From Pterobdella sp. o SKG-2022 (lineage: Eukaryota > Annelida > Clitellata > Hirudinida > Piscicolidae), in assembly GCA_964035795.1 (NCBI GenBank), contig OZ038321.1, positions 7,972,079-8,036,078 of the forward strand: DNA of 64,000 bases. Direction: 5' to 3'. Shown here piece after piece: positions 24,716-37,100 of the stretch; position 1 is the first letter of the stretch; the number at the start of each line of letters is the position of its first letter. The notes under the pieces were generated by a model. That model was not told the origin of the DNA, searched no databases, and worked only from the letters and a program-made list of their open reading frames with translations. The position numbers and the translations under genes are program-made.

Positions 24716-27700
24716 TGGACATCGATTGAGCTTCAATCGGTTTTTTCAAAACTATTTACAAAGCTGAAGACCAAACTACTGTTTACAACTTCAATTCTGT
24801 TTAACTTTATGAAATTAATATTTAGCTTGATTATAATTATAAATACAGCTTTTGGTTTGTTTAAAAAAGCTATCCAGAATTAGTTGTAGATATTATATTT
24901 CAAAATATGGAGGCTAGATATCATATAACTAGTTTAAGGATTTCCGAATTCCTTTAAACAAAAAACATTTAGATATATACTCAAAATGTATAAAACTTAT
25001 TCATTTAAACCACCTAAAAACGTTAACAGTGTTAAAACACTAGAAATTATCTTAACGGGCAAAACAGTCGTTATAAGGGAAACTTCTAACACCCACCTAA
25101 CCTTTCTTGATATAGGTCGTAAGCAAGCCATGGTCCATAAGTTCACCATTCACTATTGGTTCACTTTATCCAACCATTTGTATGTATTAGTGTTAGTATA
25201 TATATATATATATATGCTCATATAATGTATATTGTTATATAATCATTTGGTTTGAAATGTATTATATAACAACATACAATAAAATTAGTTTAAAGCCTCA
25301 AGCAGTTTACTAATGTACAGTAAGATGGTCGGTTGATCTTCAAATAAAGAGTATCGACTACTGTTTCTACTGAATCTTCTTACTCATTGTTAATGATTGT
25401 CGAGAGTGTGTCATTATTTATCTGCATACACTCAACCTGCCGACGATATCTCTGAATTGAGGATGGTCGTGCTGTGGCTATGGAGAAATAAAGCGAAGAA
25501 GTTTTGTGAAAATATTGTTTAAAAGTAGTCAAAATCTCTTAATCTTTGAAGTGATATTGCTCACCTTAATAACTTAGACAAATAATGGTTTTCTTCAATG
25601 GCGACGGTGATCGGTTAAAATTTTTGACCTGATTAAAATTTTTTGTAACAGAAAAAAAGAAAAAATTTAAAGTCGAACAAATTCTTAAAACTTTGATTAT
25701 TGTTGAATGCTTTTTAAAAGATCATGGAAAACATCGAAAAATTATTCACAAGAAAAATGTAAAAAATAGAAGCAATTAAAGCTGAAAAGAACGTTAGACT
25801 TGCTTTGAAAATGTATTCAAAACGAGTTAAAATACTTGAACTTGCATAATTAGTTATTACGTTTTACCAATAGTTGTCTCATCCCTGATTCATTAGCTCG
25901 AACATTGGTCCATTTTACATTTCATTACTAACATCTGAACTTTTTGATAATCTATATGAAAATAACCAGTAGATTGAAATCATGATACATATTACTAATT
26001 ATATTTCAATTTCAAGTTAAAATATTTTATGCTATTTTGAAATAAATATTGAAGTTTTGAACAGGCAATAAATATCATTAACATATGAAGTCTAGAACAA
26101 TCAAAAACTAGAAAAATTCTTTTCGTTACGTTACTGTCATTTCATTACGACCCCCAAAGTTGTAATGGTTTTAATGGTCCATTGAGTGAATATAATCATT
26201 AGTTTAAAAACTTCTCATGGAAACATGATAGGATCAGACAAATGCAACGACTTCCTCCGGCAAACGCACACATTTGACAAACATATTTCTAGCAATTACA
26301 TAGCTAAATTACTTGAAGCCAAAGATCACACACTATAGAATATAAACATTATTATTACACTGCATACTTCTTGGATCTTTCGCTAATGCGTGTAAGACAT
26401 TATTGGAGTGACGATAACTTATTAAATAAACATGGACTTGTTAGTACTGATTATATAGTGGTATATAAGAACTATATTATAGGTTATATCGTTTATATAT
26501 GTTATATAACAACATGTTAACCTGTATAATAGAGGCCTGCTAGTTCAACAAAGCAGACCAAGTCTCAAACAACTTTAATCAATTTTATTAAATCTTTACT
26601 AGTTCTAATTTGAGTCTTCCCAATTCAATAATTTGAATCTAATATTCCAAACCATATTTCTAAATATATTTTTTGTTGACATTTTTGTTGCTAAAAACCA
26701 AAAAATATTCCAGTATTAGATGCTGTACTCGAAACTGACGATTCTAATGAAACTTGAAAACTGTTCACCGCGCACTCGTGTTACTCATCAGACAGTGGTC
26801 ATTATACAATAATAATTGAACAACATGAAAAGTCACTGAAAGGGTCATCTCGGAAGATAACAGTAAATCAAAGATGTCTCAGAACTAAAAGAAGCGATAA
26901 AGAGTTGAATAAGATTAGGACCAAACGTTTGACGCTAATCGATAAATAATTAATAACACGAATGAACTATGAGTATTTTGAAATCTTATGATAGCTAAGT
27001 TGATGACGTGGTGAATTTAGTAGATCTTTTCTTATTTAAAAAAATATTTATGTTGGAGATGCAGGTTTTTGTTTTCCACAATGAATTCTTCGTAGTAGCT
27101 CAAAGAAAAATTCAAATACAAAATATGTGGTGTTTATCTGGTTGTACCTTGGTTTTGCATCCAATTCTCAATAGTATTTTATCATTAATTTATATTTGAC
27201 CTTTTGGATGTTTTGATGGATCATTTCATGATTGAGTGATAATTCATTTGGTATTCTAAGAATTTTTAAAAGCTAACTCAATGCTGAAATAATAGTTCTA
27301 TACATTGTAATTAAACAAACAATGCATATTGACAAATGCTTTGCCACATCACGCAGACATTTATTTATTAAATCAGACGTGTTAAGTTTATACAATGTTT
27401 AAGACCAATTCTTATGAAACTTTATGCAATTTTCTTGTTTAATTTAGAAACTAAATCAAATAAAATGATAAAAGATTCTTGCACTTCACACGCGAAATAC
27501 TTTTCAAGTTCAAGAATAGCCAATTAAAATTTTTAAACATTCAATAAATTTTAAATTTCCATTAACAAAAAGCTAAATAGCATTATTTCCAACACACAAC
27601 ATATATGCTCAAATTCTTTGTAAAATGTTCCATCAGCTTAACGAAAAGTGGGCTAAAAAACGTTATTACTCTCTGAGGCCATGGTTCTTTCAGGTGAGCA

Positions 27701-28333
27701 ACTGTATCGTCTAATAAGGAAGTGAAACAATGAATTTTCATAATCATTACATTGCATGTATATAAAAAAATACTCATATACCATTATTCTTGAATTATAA
27801 TATAATATTAAAATATTTAGTTTTCCTCTATACCAAAATTATTCACATATATTGGTGGTTTTCACATTTAATACATAAAAAATAATGTCTCAGATTTCTA
27901 TTAAATATTTGAGAAAAACGATGCATTGTTTTCAGTAAGTCTTAAGATAAGTCTTATTCGTAGTTTTAATTTAATTATAATAATGACAATTGGCTTCCAC
28001 GAATGATGTTAAATGTTCTATACGATTGAAGAGAACATACCTTGTTAAAACCAATATCTCTAAAACTTGATAACTTATTTCGTTAAATTGCGAAATTTGG
28101 CTTTACAATCAAATTTAATATAATGATTTAATTAGTCACAATAATCGTTACATTACACGTAAAGATATGTTTAATTATAGAAAGAATATCCAATGGAATT
28201 TTTTTAAAAAAGATTTCGAAAATAATATTAGATGTTTTGTTAAGAATAGCCAACTTTAGATTTAAAATAGTATTCATCAAAACTTTGTAAACAGTCTATT
28301 ACTTTATTTAATATCGCTCATCGATTTGAGTGC
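24716..28333. other. Intergenic, AT-rich, no gene recognised
   Basis: Between the bZIP gene and TatD I see only a short TA run (about 25196-25215), the hairpin at 25226-25278 and scattered short frames without similarity. The upstream control region of both divergent neighbours must lie here. Confidence 0.5.
25226..25278. repeat. 18-bp inverted repeat (hairpin)
   Basis: Arms 25226-25243 and 25261-25278 are complementary at 17 of 18 positions around a 17-nt loop. The right-arm word TTATATAACAACAT recurs near 26.5 kb, so it may be an end of a small mobile element. Confidence 0.55.
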
Positions 28334-29311
28334 ATGATTCGAGCAATGCTGAAAATCATAGATATTGGAGCAAATCTAACTGACCCTATGTTCAAAGGTT
28401 TTTATAATGGGTCTCAAAAACATCCAGCTGATCTAAATAATGTACTAGAAAGAAGTTGGAAAAATGGAGTTGATAAAATCATTGTGACTGCTGGGAGTCT
28501 GGATGATATAACTGCTACTTCCGAATTATGTAATATGTATGATCAGCTTTATAGAACAGTCGGGTGTCATCCAACCAAATGTGAAGAAATAGAGAAGGTA
28601 GGGGAGGAACATTATTTTGATATGTTGCAAAGATACATTGAGGCAGACATCAACAAAAACAATAACATTATTAAAAATAATAACTTAAATAATAATTCTG
28701 AAAGCAATGAAGTGATTAGCAATTATGAGATTAAAAATAAAATTGTGGCTATTGGAGAATGTGGCTTAGATTATGAAAGATTACAGTTTTGTCCAAAAGA
28801 AATTCAACTTAAGTATCTACCACAGCATTTTCATTTGGCAGAACTCTTTCAACTTCCTCTCTTTTTGCATTGTCGGGCATCTCACGAAGATCTCATAACA
28901 ATCCTCAAGAATTACTCCAACCTCAGTGGTGTTGTCCATTCTTTTGATGGCTCTCTAGAACATGCTCAGGAATTTATAAAACATGGTTTTTTTATTGGCA
29001 TCAATGGTTGCTCCCTCAGAACTGAAGAAAATTTAAAAGTAGTAGAAAACCTGCCTCTAGAAAAACTTCTTGTTGAAACTGATGCTCCGTGGTGTGAAAT
29101 AAAACCCACCCATCCCAGTTTCAAACATGTTACTAGTAAAAACACAACAGTTAAAAAAGAAAAATGGAAAGATGATTGTATGGTGAAAGGTAGAAATGAG
29201 CCTTGCAATGTGAAACAAGTTGTTGAGGTTTTGGCATCTTTAAAACAAAAAGAAATACAAAATGTTGCCAATGAAATTTATCAAAATACTATAAAGCTTT
29301 TTAGATTTTAA
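28334..29311 (+). CDS. TATDN1: TatD-family deoxyribonuclease (TATDN1-like)
   Basis: TATDN1 is a metal-dependent 3'-5' DNA exonuclease linked to apoptotic DNA degradation and decatenation. One uninterrupted frame gives 325 aa (human 297). The fold can be followed end to end: IDIGANLTDPMFKGFY at the N-terminus, TVGCHPTKC, the metal-site glutamate in AIGECGLDYERLQFCPKE, FLHCR, VVHSFDGS, NGCSLRTEENL, and the metal-site aspartate in VETDAPW, then the family C-terminal RNEPC block. As in other TATDN1 proteins, the first histidine pair is replaced by NLTD. A 25-residue N-rich insert (about 108-135) explains the extra length. The start could also be the second ATG at 28346, giving MLKIIDIG, closer to the family start. 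The lack of introns contrasts with neighbouring genes. Full length and intact. Confidence 0.95.
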   Translation: MIRAMLKIIDIGANLTDPMFKGFYNGSQKHPADLNNVLERSWKNGVDKIIVTAGSLDDITATSELCNMYDQLYRTVGCHPTKCEEIEKVGEEHYFDMLQRYIEADINKNNNIIKNNNLNNNSESNEVISNYEIKNKIVAIGECGLDYERLQFCPKEIQLKYLPQHFHLAELFQLPLFLHCRASHEDLITILKNYSNLSGVVHSFDGSLEHAQEFIKHGFFIGINGCSLRTEENLKVVENLPLEKLLVETDAPWCEIKPTHPSFKHVTSKNTTVKKEKWKDDCMVKGRNEPCNVKQVVEVLASLKQKEIQNVANEIYQNTIKLFRF

Positions 29312-29354
29312 TGTTATCATTCAACTTCTGGAATCATTTTATTTGTAAATCATT

Positions 29355-29460
29355 TTGTTATAATAATTAGTCCCAAAATTGTAAATCATAAAAACACGAC
29401 AATTTTTGAATTTTTTATTCCATGTTGCTTTCTGATATATTCCATCATCTTGAATAAAGA
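29355..29460. repeat. Dispersed repeat with AAAACACGACAAT core, copy 1
   Basis: It shares TAATTAG, a CCCAAAA-type stretch, AAAAACACGACAAT and an AATT..TTTATTC tail, in that order, with 62365-62465. It directly follows TatD and includes a possible AATAAA (29453-29458). The family is not identified. Confidence 0.45.
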
Positions 29461-30839
29461 GGAAAAACAAAATAGTGAGAAAAACTCGATTTCTACAATG
29501 CATTATCTCGACAATAAGAAATGGAAATCATGAATACATAAAACTGCCAAGTTTTGATAGGGCGTGAGTTTGGCCATCCTAAATATAGTGAAGATTTAAA
29601 ACCTTGGTATTTATTTGTATCTATATGATTTTAAGAATGAAAAATCGGTACTGTCGATATGTTGAAACGATTCATTTTGAAAGTGAAGATTAATAAAGAA
29701 CACTTGCGTGTCAAAATGTCATGGAAAATTTTATCAAACGCTAGATGATTTTATACTAGGTTTTCAAAAAACCCGGAAACTTCGAGACTTGAGATGTCCG
29801 TATTTCTGAAAATTCCAGTAGTGTGTAAGTTTTTAAACAAACATTTTGATGGCAGTGCACCTCTCAAAATTTTCAGTTTATTGAACATTTTTTCAAACAC
29901 GTTACTGTTGCTTCATAAGTTTAGGCCTTAATTATATGTTTTAACCGAATAATCTTCACATCTTAAACAATCTTCATGATTTCTCGTTTAGTTGCAAAAC
30001 TTTGTTTTTAGCTCTGGTAATAGATTTTTTACTACTTTGATTGGTTCATCACTAAACGCTTTTCATAAATTTTTTTTCATTTTTATTATTGTTCGCCTTT
30101 TTAGGTTGTTTCTTCCCTATATTATATTAATTTTGAGATCCGTGTAGTTATGAGTTATAAGATAATTTTCTTTTATATTTATCCATTCAATTTTCGTTAT
30201 TATTGACGAGAAATGTTAAGCCTTTGCATTTTAAATCATATTTGGTATACTAAGATTTAAAAAATTGAACTATTTATTTGCATAACAATGAGCATTTCTG
30301 GGTTATTTCCATTTCTGTTATTGCTATGAGACTTCAGTTTTTGCCACAACTTGTGCCACGCACTTCTCAAAGTTGCTGATCCCGCATTTCAAAAAAGTTC
30401 AAAAATCAGTCGTGTAAATTTTTGAACACTTTACGTACTCATAGGAAAGGTAAAAAATCAAGTTTTAATGAATATGTTACAGGCAACAAATTTATTTGAG
30501 TATTATATATTGCTTTTTTCCAAGGGTGTGACTTGTCTCATCTTGATCTCCAATCATGTCTTTCTTTTTCATGTTCAATACAAGTTCATTTCAAGATTTT
30601 TCTAACTCCAGTTTGCTTCTAGCTCCAGATATCGAAACCACCTAATGATGCTAGCAAAAAAAAATTGATTATCTTGAATGAAAAGCTTAAATCGATGCAT
30701 CTAAATGGATGTTATCACTCGTTTTGACTGCATTTCCAGAAAATCATTAAGTCGTTTTGTTCAAGATGGATAATATCTTATCAGCATATAACAACACGCG
30801 TCTTAGAGGTTCAACGACGCAAATGAAAATTATTAGAGA

Positions 30840-32090
30840 GGAAGCTGGTGAAACTTATAACTTTTGAATGGTTTAGGAATTACCTCTTCAACAGATCATT
30901 CAACGCCAAATGCCCCAAGACAGAATGAGCATCAAACGTTCACCTTACTGGAGTACCACAAGGTTCTGTTCTTGGACCGCTTTTGTTCACTTCATACACA
31001 GCTGATTTGGAAAAGATTGCAGCTTCTTACAATTTGAGAATTCATCAATATGCCGACGACACTCCATTATATGGGCATTGCTCATTTGATGCATCAATGG
31101 ACTTGCAAGAAAGAATGTCAAAGTGTATTGATGAAATTGCAGTTTGGATGAAAGCCAACCAAATGAAACTCAACAGTTCAAAAACTGAAGTCATTTGGTT
31201 CTCAACATGTAGAAGCATATGCAAACTGCCAACTCAACCAGTTCGTGTGTTAAATGATCATATAATTCCTTCTGATTCACTTAAAAATCTTTGTGTCTAT
31301 TTTGACAAAGATCTAAGCATGAAGACGCACATAAACAAATTATTGCAAATGTCATTTGCATCATTGAGGAAGATAAGAAGCATTAAAAACTACTTGACTC
31401 AATAGTCACTCAAAACACTTGTATCAGCCTTGATATTGAGTCGCATTTATTATGGAAACATTGCACTAATGGGATTATCCAAGTTACAAACCCAGAAAAT
31501 CCAGTCCATAATTAACACGACAGCCAGATTAATATCAGGAACTAGAAAGTTTTGTCACATAACTCCTGTCTTAAAAGATCTACACTGGCTTAAAATTGAA
31601 AAAAGAATTCAATACAAGATGATACTACAAGTGCATAAATGTCTCAAAATGGAAAGCCCTTCTTATCTTTCATCGAAATTATCAACTATGTCTTCATTGC
31701 CTGAAAGAAAAAGACTCAGATCATCGAACACAATGAACATAGCAAGAGTGAAAACTAATACCATTTTGGGAAACAGAAGATTTGAAGTTGCTGCACCGAT
31801 TCTTTGGAACAATTTACCAATTCACCTCAAATCCATAACCTCCACAACAACTTTTTCCAAGTGCTTAAAAACCCACCTCATGATTAAGTCTTATAATCTT
31901 AAAACATTTTTTTTTCAGAAAATCAAATTAGTGGTAAGAAAGAAGGGGTAAATGAAAGGAATGACTGGGTGTGTGCGTATTGAAGGATAGAGCGTGATGG
32001 GCTGAAAAGCTACTGTATTAGGACTGGCTCTATATATGCTAAAGTGGTCTTGAAGACTTGATCAGTTTCATGCCACTATAATAATATTCG
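30840..32090 (+). mobile_element. CR1/Jockey-superfamily LINE, 5'-truncated
   Basis: ORF2 of a non-LTR retrotransposon. The translation shows [15 protein letters not shown], the catalytic YADD ([10 protein letters not shown]), [12 protein letters not shown], then the C-terminal block DLHWLKIEKRIQYK, APILWNNLPIHL and LKTHL. The reverse-transcriptase fingers and endonuclease are missing at the 5' side. There are in-frame stops, including TAG at 31403-31405 between two otherwise collinear frames and a TGA near 30928, so the copy is dead, though well preserved. A decayed relative lies at 54160-54620. The element fills most of the space between TatD and RPL23A. Confidence 0.85.
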
Positions 32091-32358
32091 TTTGTTTTAT
32101 AAGTTACGCGATGAACAACTTGTGCCCTTTAATACAATTACTGATCAGCTTCGCGAAGTCTATATTATATATTCACCCCATAATGAAACTTGCATTTTTC
32201 TTATTAGTTTACGTTTTTCAAAGCCAATTCTTACGTCTATCAGAAAATCAAACGGTCCGTTAAGGTGAAAAAGAACGTCATTAAAACCTAATTTCAAATA
32301 TAATTAAATGAATATTTTTTTCTTTAATTAGAAAAAAAAATTGAAATTTATTTGAAGA

Positions 32359-32364
32359 TTTATT
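32359..32364 (-). terminator. RPL23A polyadenylation signal AATAAA
   Basis: AATAAA on the minus strand, 37 nt past the RPL23A stop; a second hexamer follows at 32347-32352. The short 3' UTR fits a ribosomal protein gene. Confidence 0.6.
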
Positions 32365-32400
32365 TCACGACCAAAATATCAAAAGCAATGTAATATTGAT

Positions 32401-33319
32401 TTAGATGATTCCAATCTGGAAAGAAATATAATTTTAGAATAATGCAAAGCAAAAGAATATTATTTCTAAATAAAGTAATAACCTTGTTAGCAACGTCCAA
32501 AGCATCAAAATCAGGAGATAATCTGACATAGGCTTTCTTGTCTCCATCCATTCTGTACATAACTTGAATTTAACAAAAGAAAAATGAAATAAAGGATTCA
32601 AAGAACCTGATTAAAGTGTTGACTTTTGTAACTGTAATTTCATAAAGTTTTTTGACAGCCAACTTGATCTGGCTTTTATTGGCCCTCTTGTCAACAATAA
32701 ACACCAATGTGTTGTTGTCTTCAATCTTTTTCATGGCAGATTCAGTTGTCAATGGGTATTTCACAATCTTGAACTGATCCAACCTTTGAAGAAAAAATAT
32801 TTAGAATAAACTGAATCAAAAAACTTAGATAACATACAATGGCCTTCTTGAATGGCTTTTTCTTGGGTATTTGGGATTTCTAGCCAAAGACAATGTTTTA
32901 GGCCTCTTGAAATGCACACTAGTCCTGACTTTGCGAGTCCTTTTATCGTGCACTCCCTTCGCCACAGCTTTCTTAGCTTTTAAAGCTTTTTCACTGGATT
33001 TTGGATCCTTAGTTTTGACAGGCTTAGGATTAGCAGGCTTGCTTTTTGAAGCCTCTTTAGGCTTAGCGGGAGCCTTAGTTTTTGAAGAATCCTCTAAAAA
33101 ATTTAATTTTCAATATTAACTTTTATTTAGACATAAAAATTAAAAATAAACGGATACAGTATCAAAGAATGTTATCGGGTCAAAATTGATTAAAAAAACG
33201 CTTTTCTAAAAAAAAACTTTTTATTTCAATTAAACTTTATGATAAATAAACAAAACTTGAAGAATAATGTATTTATTTGAAAATTTAATAAAACCATGCT
33301 TACTTTTCGCTGGCGACAT
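32401..33319 (-). CDS. RPL23A: 60S ribosomal protein L23a (uL23)
   Basis: uL23 sits at the peptide exit tunnel of the large ribosomal subunit, where it contacts SRP. Five exons in transcript order: 33319-33304, 33093-32838, 32783-32607, 32552-32483, 32415-32401. The sum is 534 nt, 177 aa, in phase throughout (human 156; the extra length is a longer Lys/Ala/Pro-rich N-terminal extension). Landmarks: MSPAK start, [75 protein letters not shown] and a 5-codon last exon giving the expected IGII end. The 16-nt first exon carries only the first five codons, common in ribosomal protein genes. The sequence is intact and conserved, so this is likely the functional gene and not a processed copy. Confidence 0.95.
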
Positions 33320-33842
33320 GTTATTTATCCGGAAAGGAAAGAACAAAAAATTTGCTGCAACTAAAGGCTGCCCTATTTTGAAAATAATAATAAAAACGCG
33401 AAATTTATACTTGAAACAATTCATCAAAATAGAAATACTGAATTCATTTTTTAAACTACTTCACAGATATTTAAAAAAATAAGCAATTTTGATAAAAAAA
33501 TGAATGGCGATTTTCAGGTCTAAAGAAAATATATATATTAAAAAAATTCTTCAAAATGTTTGTTCGAAGTATGTTACATTCGTTTAGTTTTGATGATTTT
33601 TGTTTTTTCACTGGGCAACTTTTCTTGGGTATTGTCGACTTTATTTAGAAGTCACTAACCAGGAGTCGATCTAAAACAGCCGTGTAAAACTTTCTTCTCT
33701 TCGGATTACTTTGATGTTTGTGACCATTTTCAACTGAGTGCGTCTTGTGATTATAAAATCAATTTGCGGGTCATTTCTTTCAGATGAAAACGTTATCATA
33801 TGTTTTGACCGCTTAGTGAACTTGCATATCGCAAGACCGTAT
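33320..33842. other. Interval upstream of RPL23A, no gene recognised
   Basis: The RPL23A promoter must lie here. No coding sequence is recognisable; the right end runs into an assembly gap. Confidence 0.4.
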
Positions 33843-34042
33843 NNNNNNNNNNNNNNNNNNNNNNNNNNNNNNNNNNNNNNNNNNNNNNNNNNNNNNNNNN
33901 NNNNNNNNNNNNNNNNNNNNNNNNNNNNNNNNNNNNNNNNNNNNNNNNNNNNNNNNNNNNNNNNNNNNNNNNNNNNNNNNNNNNNNNNNNNNNNNNNNNN
34001 NNNNNNNNNNNNNNNNNNNNNNNNNNNNNNNNNNNNNNNNNN
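33843..34042. other. Assembly gap (200 N)
   Basis: Exactly 200 Ns, the same length as the second gap, which suggests a fixed placeholder rather than a measured size. Confidence 0.99.
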
Positions 34043-34151
34043 TATAGATTATATTATATATAGATTCTACTACTTTGAAAACTTGATGCTGTTACAAGCC
34101 ACGTTTTTTGCAATGGGATAAGATTTGATTGAATGATTGGAAATTGTTCAT

Positions 34152-34157
34152 TTTATT
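34152..34157 (-). terminator. NUP88 polyadenylation signal AATAAA
   Basis: AATAAA on the minus strand, 39 nt past the NUP88 stop. Confidence 0.55.
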
Positions 34158-34195
34158 TGAAAATCACAACATACATTATAAAGAACATTAACAGT

Positions 34196-37100
34196 TCAAA
34201 GTCCAGATGATATTTGCGCCTTTTTCAAATCTCTCATCAACATCAAGAGCTTCTCTCCCCTGGAACACAACAGTTGAACATTTTATAAAAATTTAATTAA
34301 AATTATAAAGGCAGTGGCATGAAGCAATAAGAAATTATGAAAATTAAATGGAAATTGTATTTTTAAAGTGTAACAACATACTCTTCTTCTAAAAGTTGCT
34401 TAATTGAAGCAGATTTCTCTTTGGGAATATCCAATGGGTTGCGTTTGAGGCATTCTTTACCGATCACTTCATTGTTATAGGCACAACGTTTCTTCAGCTA
34501 GAAATGTATATTAATAGCAAGTTTAAAAAAAGTGCAAAAAATAATTCAAAAGTTGTTATAAATAAAAAATAAGCTGGTAACCAAATCTAGTTTTTGGAAA
34601 AGGTTTTTGCTAGTGTTTTGGAGGTCTTTAAGTTTGTGCAAGGCTGACACTTCAGCATCAGATAACACTTCAATCCCTTTCTCTGCATTGTAAGCTAACT
34701 TGTTAACTCTGTTGAGAAATATCAACTTATATTATTAACAATTCTTATCGAAAGTAGCTGACGTTGAATAAAGTTGACAACCGAAATAGTGACAATAACG
34801 ATTGGAATATACGTTTAACCACATAAATAGGACTATAAAGACGTGAACGATGATGATGAATATAATTGTAACGATCACGGCATATCCGATGAAGATTGTA
34901 AAAATATATATTTAAACATATACAATTTATCAGTTTTTTTTTTGTAAAACTTACTGTATAATAATATGAACGATTAATTTTATACAACGATTCCAAATAA
35001 TTGAATTGGACCATTATGATTAAAATAAACTTGAACGGTTACTAATATGGCCAGATTATAATGCTGATGTCCACTGAAGTTCACAAGCAATGGCTGAAGC
35101 AAGATAAAATGCAAAGAATAATAAGGTGTACATACAGTTAAACAGTTTGCTTATAAATTGATCAAAAAAAACTTGAAAGATTCGAGCAGTAGCTAACGTA
35201 GTTCTCACAAACACAATTTGATACCTGTTTGAGAGGCTGTATTGTTTGTTCGAATAGAGTTTTTTTTTAATGCTTTCTTGTTGCTCTTTGTACTGACTCA
35301 TTAACTTCTCTAAACGATCCAACTCAGCCAGTTGTCGAGTCTTTATTTTCTCCAAACGAGCAACACTGTGCCAAGTGTATATGTGGTTGTTGAACATAAT
35401 TAAACAAGATTTTCAATGGAATAGAAAACAAATTCTTTTAATAGTGAATTTTATGATCCTGGCCTATTTATAATTATTAATGGTCCCACACCAAGGTTGA
35501 TACAATTAATGATTTTTTTTTTGGACTAAAAAATTTAGTTGGAAACTGAGAATGAAGTTATATTAAAAGAAATGCTCTGACCCAAACATCCTGCAAACCA
35601 CACTGATAAATTCAGAGAACACTTATTAAATCATTAAACCACCGTTATTTTAACGGTTAGAAGCTTATCAGGGAGTCAAACATTAGTTAATGTTAATCTT
35701 ATGATATAAACTTAAGCTCATATGACTCCTGAATGAATTCTAAACAGTGCTCATTGTGTTGATAAATTATTTTTAATTAACTTAAAACAAAGAATATAAA
35801 CAGACTTTTTATCGACTTCCACCCTAACGAGGTCATACTTAGCAATGTACTCAGTCCTGAAGACCTGAGTGGCCCTGCATAAAAGGCCGAAACACTCTTC
35901 AGTATCCATCTTTGTGTTTTGAGAACCTCTGGAGTTTAAGCAAGTTTTGATGTGACATTGGAAACTATCAATTGAATCATGATAAGATAGTAGATATGGT
36001 GATTTGAAAATTAAGATGAAACAAGTATATTATATTAAAACTATCAAGCAATTGAATCATGAAACATATCAAATATCCAAACTCAAAAATATTAGATGAA
36101 TGTTTGATCCAATTACAATGCAACTTGCGTTAAAATAACATGAAGAAAACTCAATGATGAATGATAGAAAGGGTGGTACGTGAGAATAGGGTTGGTGGTA
36201 TCCTTAGTGAGCATGCAAGAGATCTTGCTTATGAGGTGCTCATAGGGAGTGGCAGAAGCACCACACAGGCCTGATTGCACCTTCAACTCGTGAGTCTCCA
36301 GCTTGTAATTTTTCCTGGAAAAATCGTTATTAACAGAAGTTTTATGATGTCTAACCCAGTGAATGCATAGTGTTTTAAGTTTTTAATAAGTCAAATGAAT
36401 GATCATTTAAATTGATAATTTTGTTCATGAACAAGTGAATTAAATTATGAATATAAAAAACATTAACTTTTAGAAAAGACACATCTATTTCTTCACTAGT
36501 GTAAATACATGATTAGTGATAATATCAATAAAAATATTTATGATCAAGAACTGACAGAAGAGGAACAATGCTGAGGTTATGATGGCTGTCAATGGTGAGA
36601 AGATGGTTGCCCAGAAAGGGATCAGTGATCTGTGTGAACCCCACCAACTCATTCGTCTCGCTTCTGGGGTCATCAGGTTATGTATTGATTAGCACCATGG
36701 TATTGTTGATTTATATACATTTAACCAAACTAATAGCAATTAGTTGAAAAATTGATACATTTAGTAGTTGATCAGATATATTTAATATCAAATATAACTT
36801 GTGATTCCTTTTATGATTCTAATACAATTTTATTGTTAAACTTACAATACTTCGAGAAGTTCAAATATATAAGTTGAATATAAAAATTAAATTAAATGAA
36901 AAAATTAAACAAAGATTGAAATTCTCATGTGTTCTGAGCATTTTAAGTGAACCAACTTAAGGCTGCTTTTCTCTTATAACAAGACTGGTTACAAGCATCC
37001 TTTGCTAATATCGTTATCATTTGGTTTGGCAAATGATCCTAGTTGATTAAAGGAAAGCAAACTGCCCATGTATGAAAACGCCCAATCTTGAATTCGGATA

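Noticed and set aside
25440..25500. Possible LINE remnant (translation like WLWRNKAKKF)
   Set aside because: Too short and isolated to separate from chance.
32871..33119. Plus-strand 82-codon frame with repeated Leu/Gly/Ala
   Set aside because: It is antisense to RPL23A exon 2; its hydrophobic look comes from the complement of Lys/Ala/Pro codons.
34745..35014. 89-codon minus-strand frame between NUP88 exons 12 and 13
   Set aside because: Intronic; no family similarity, and the NUP88 exons on either side join in phase without it.
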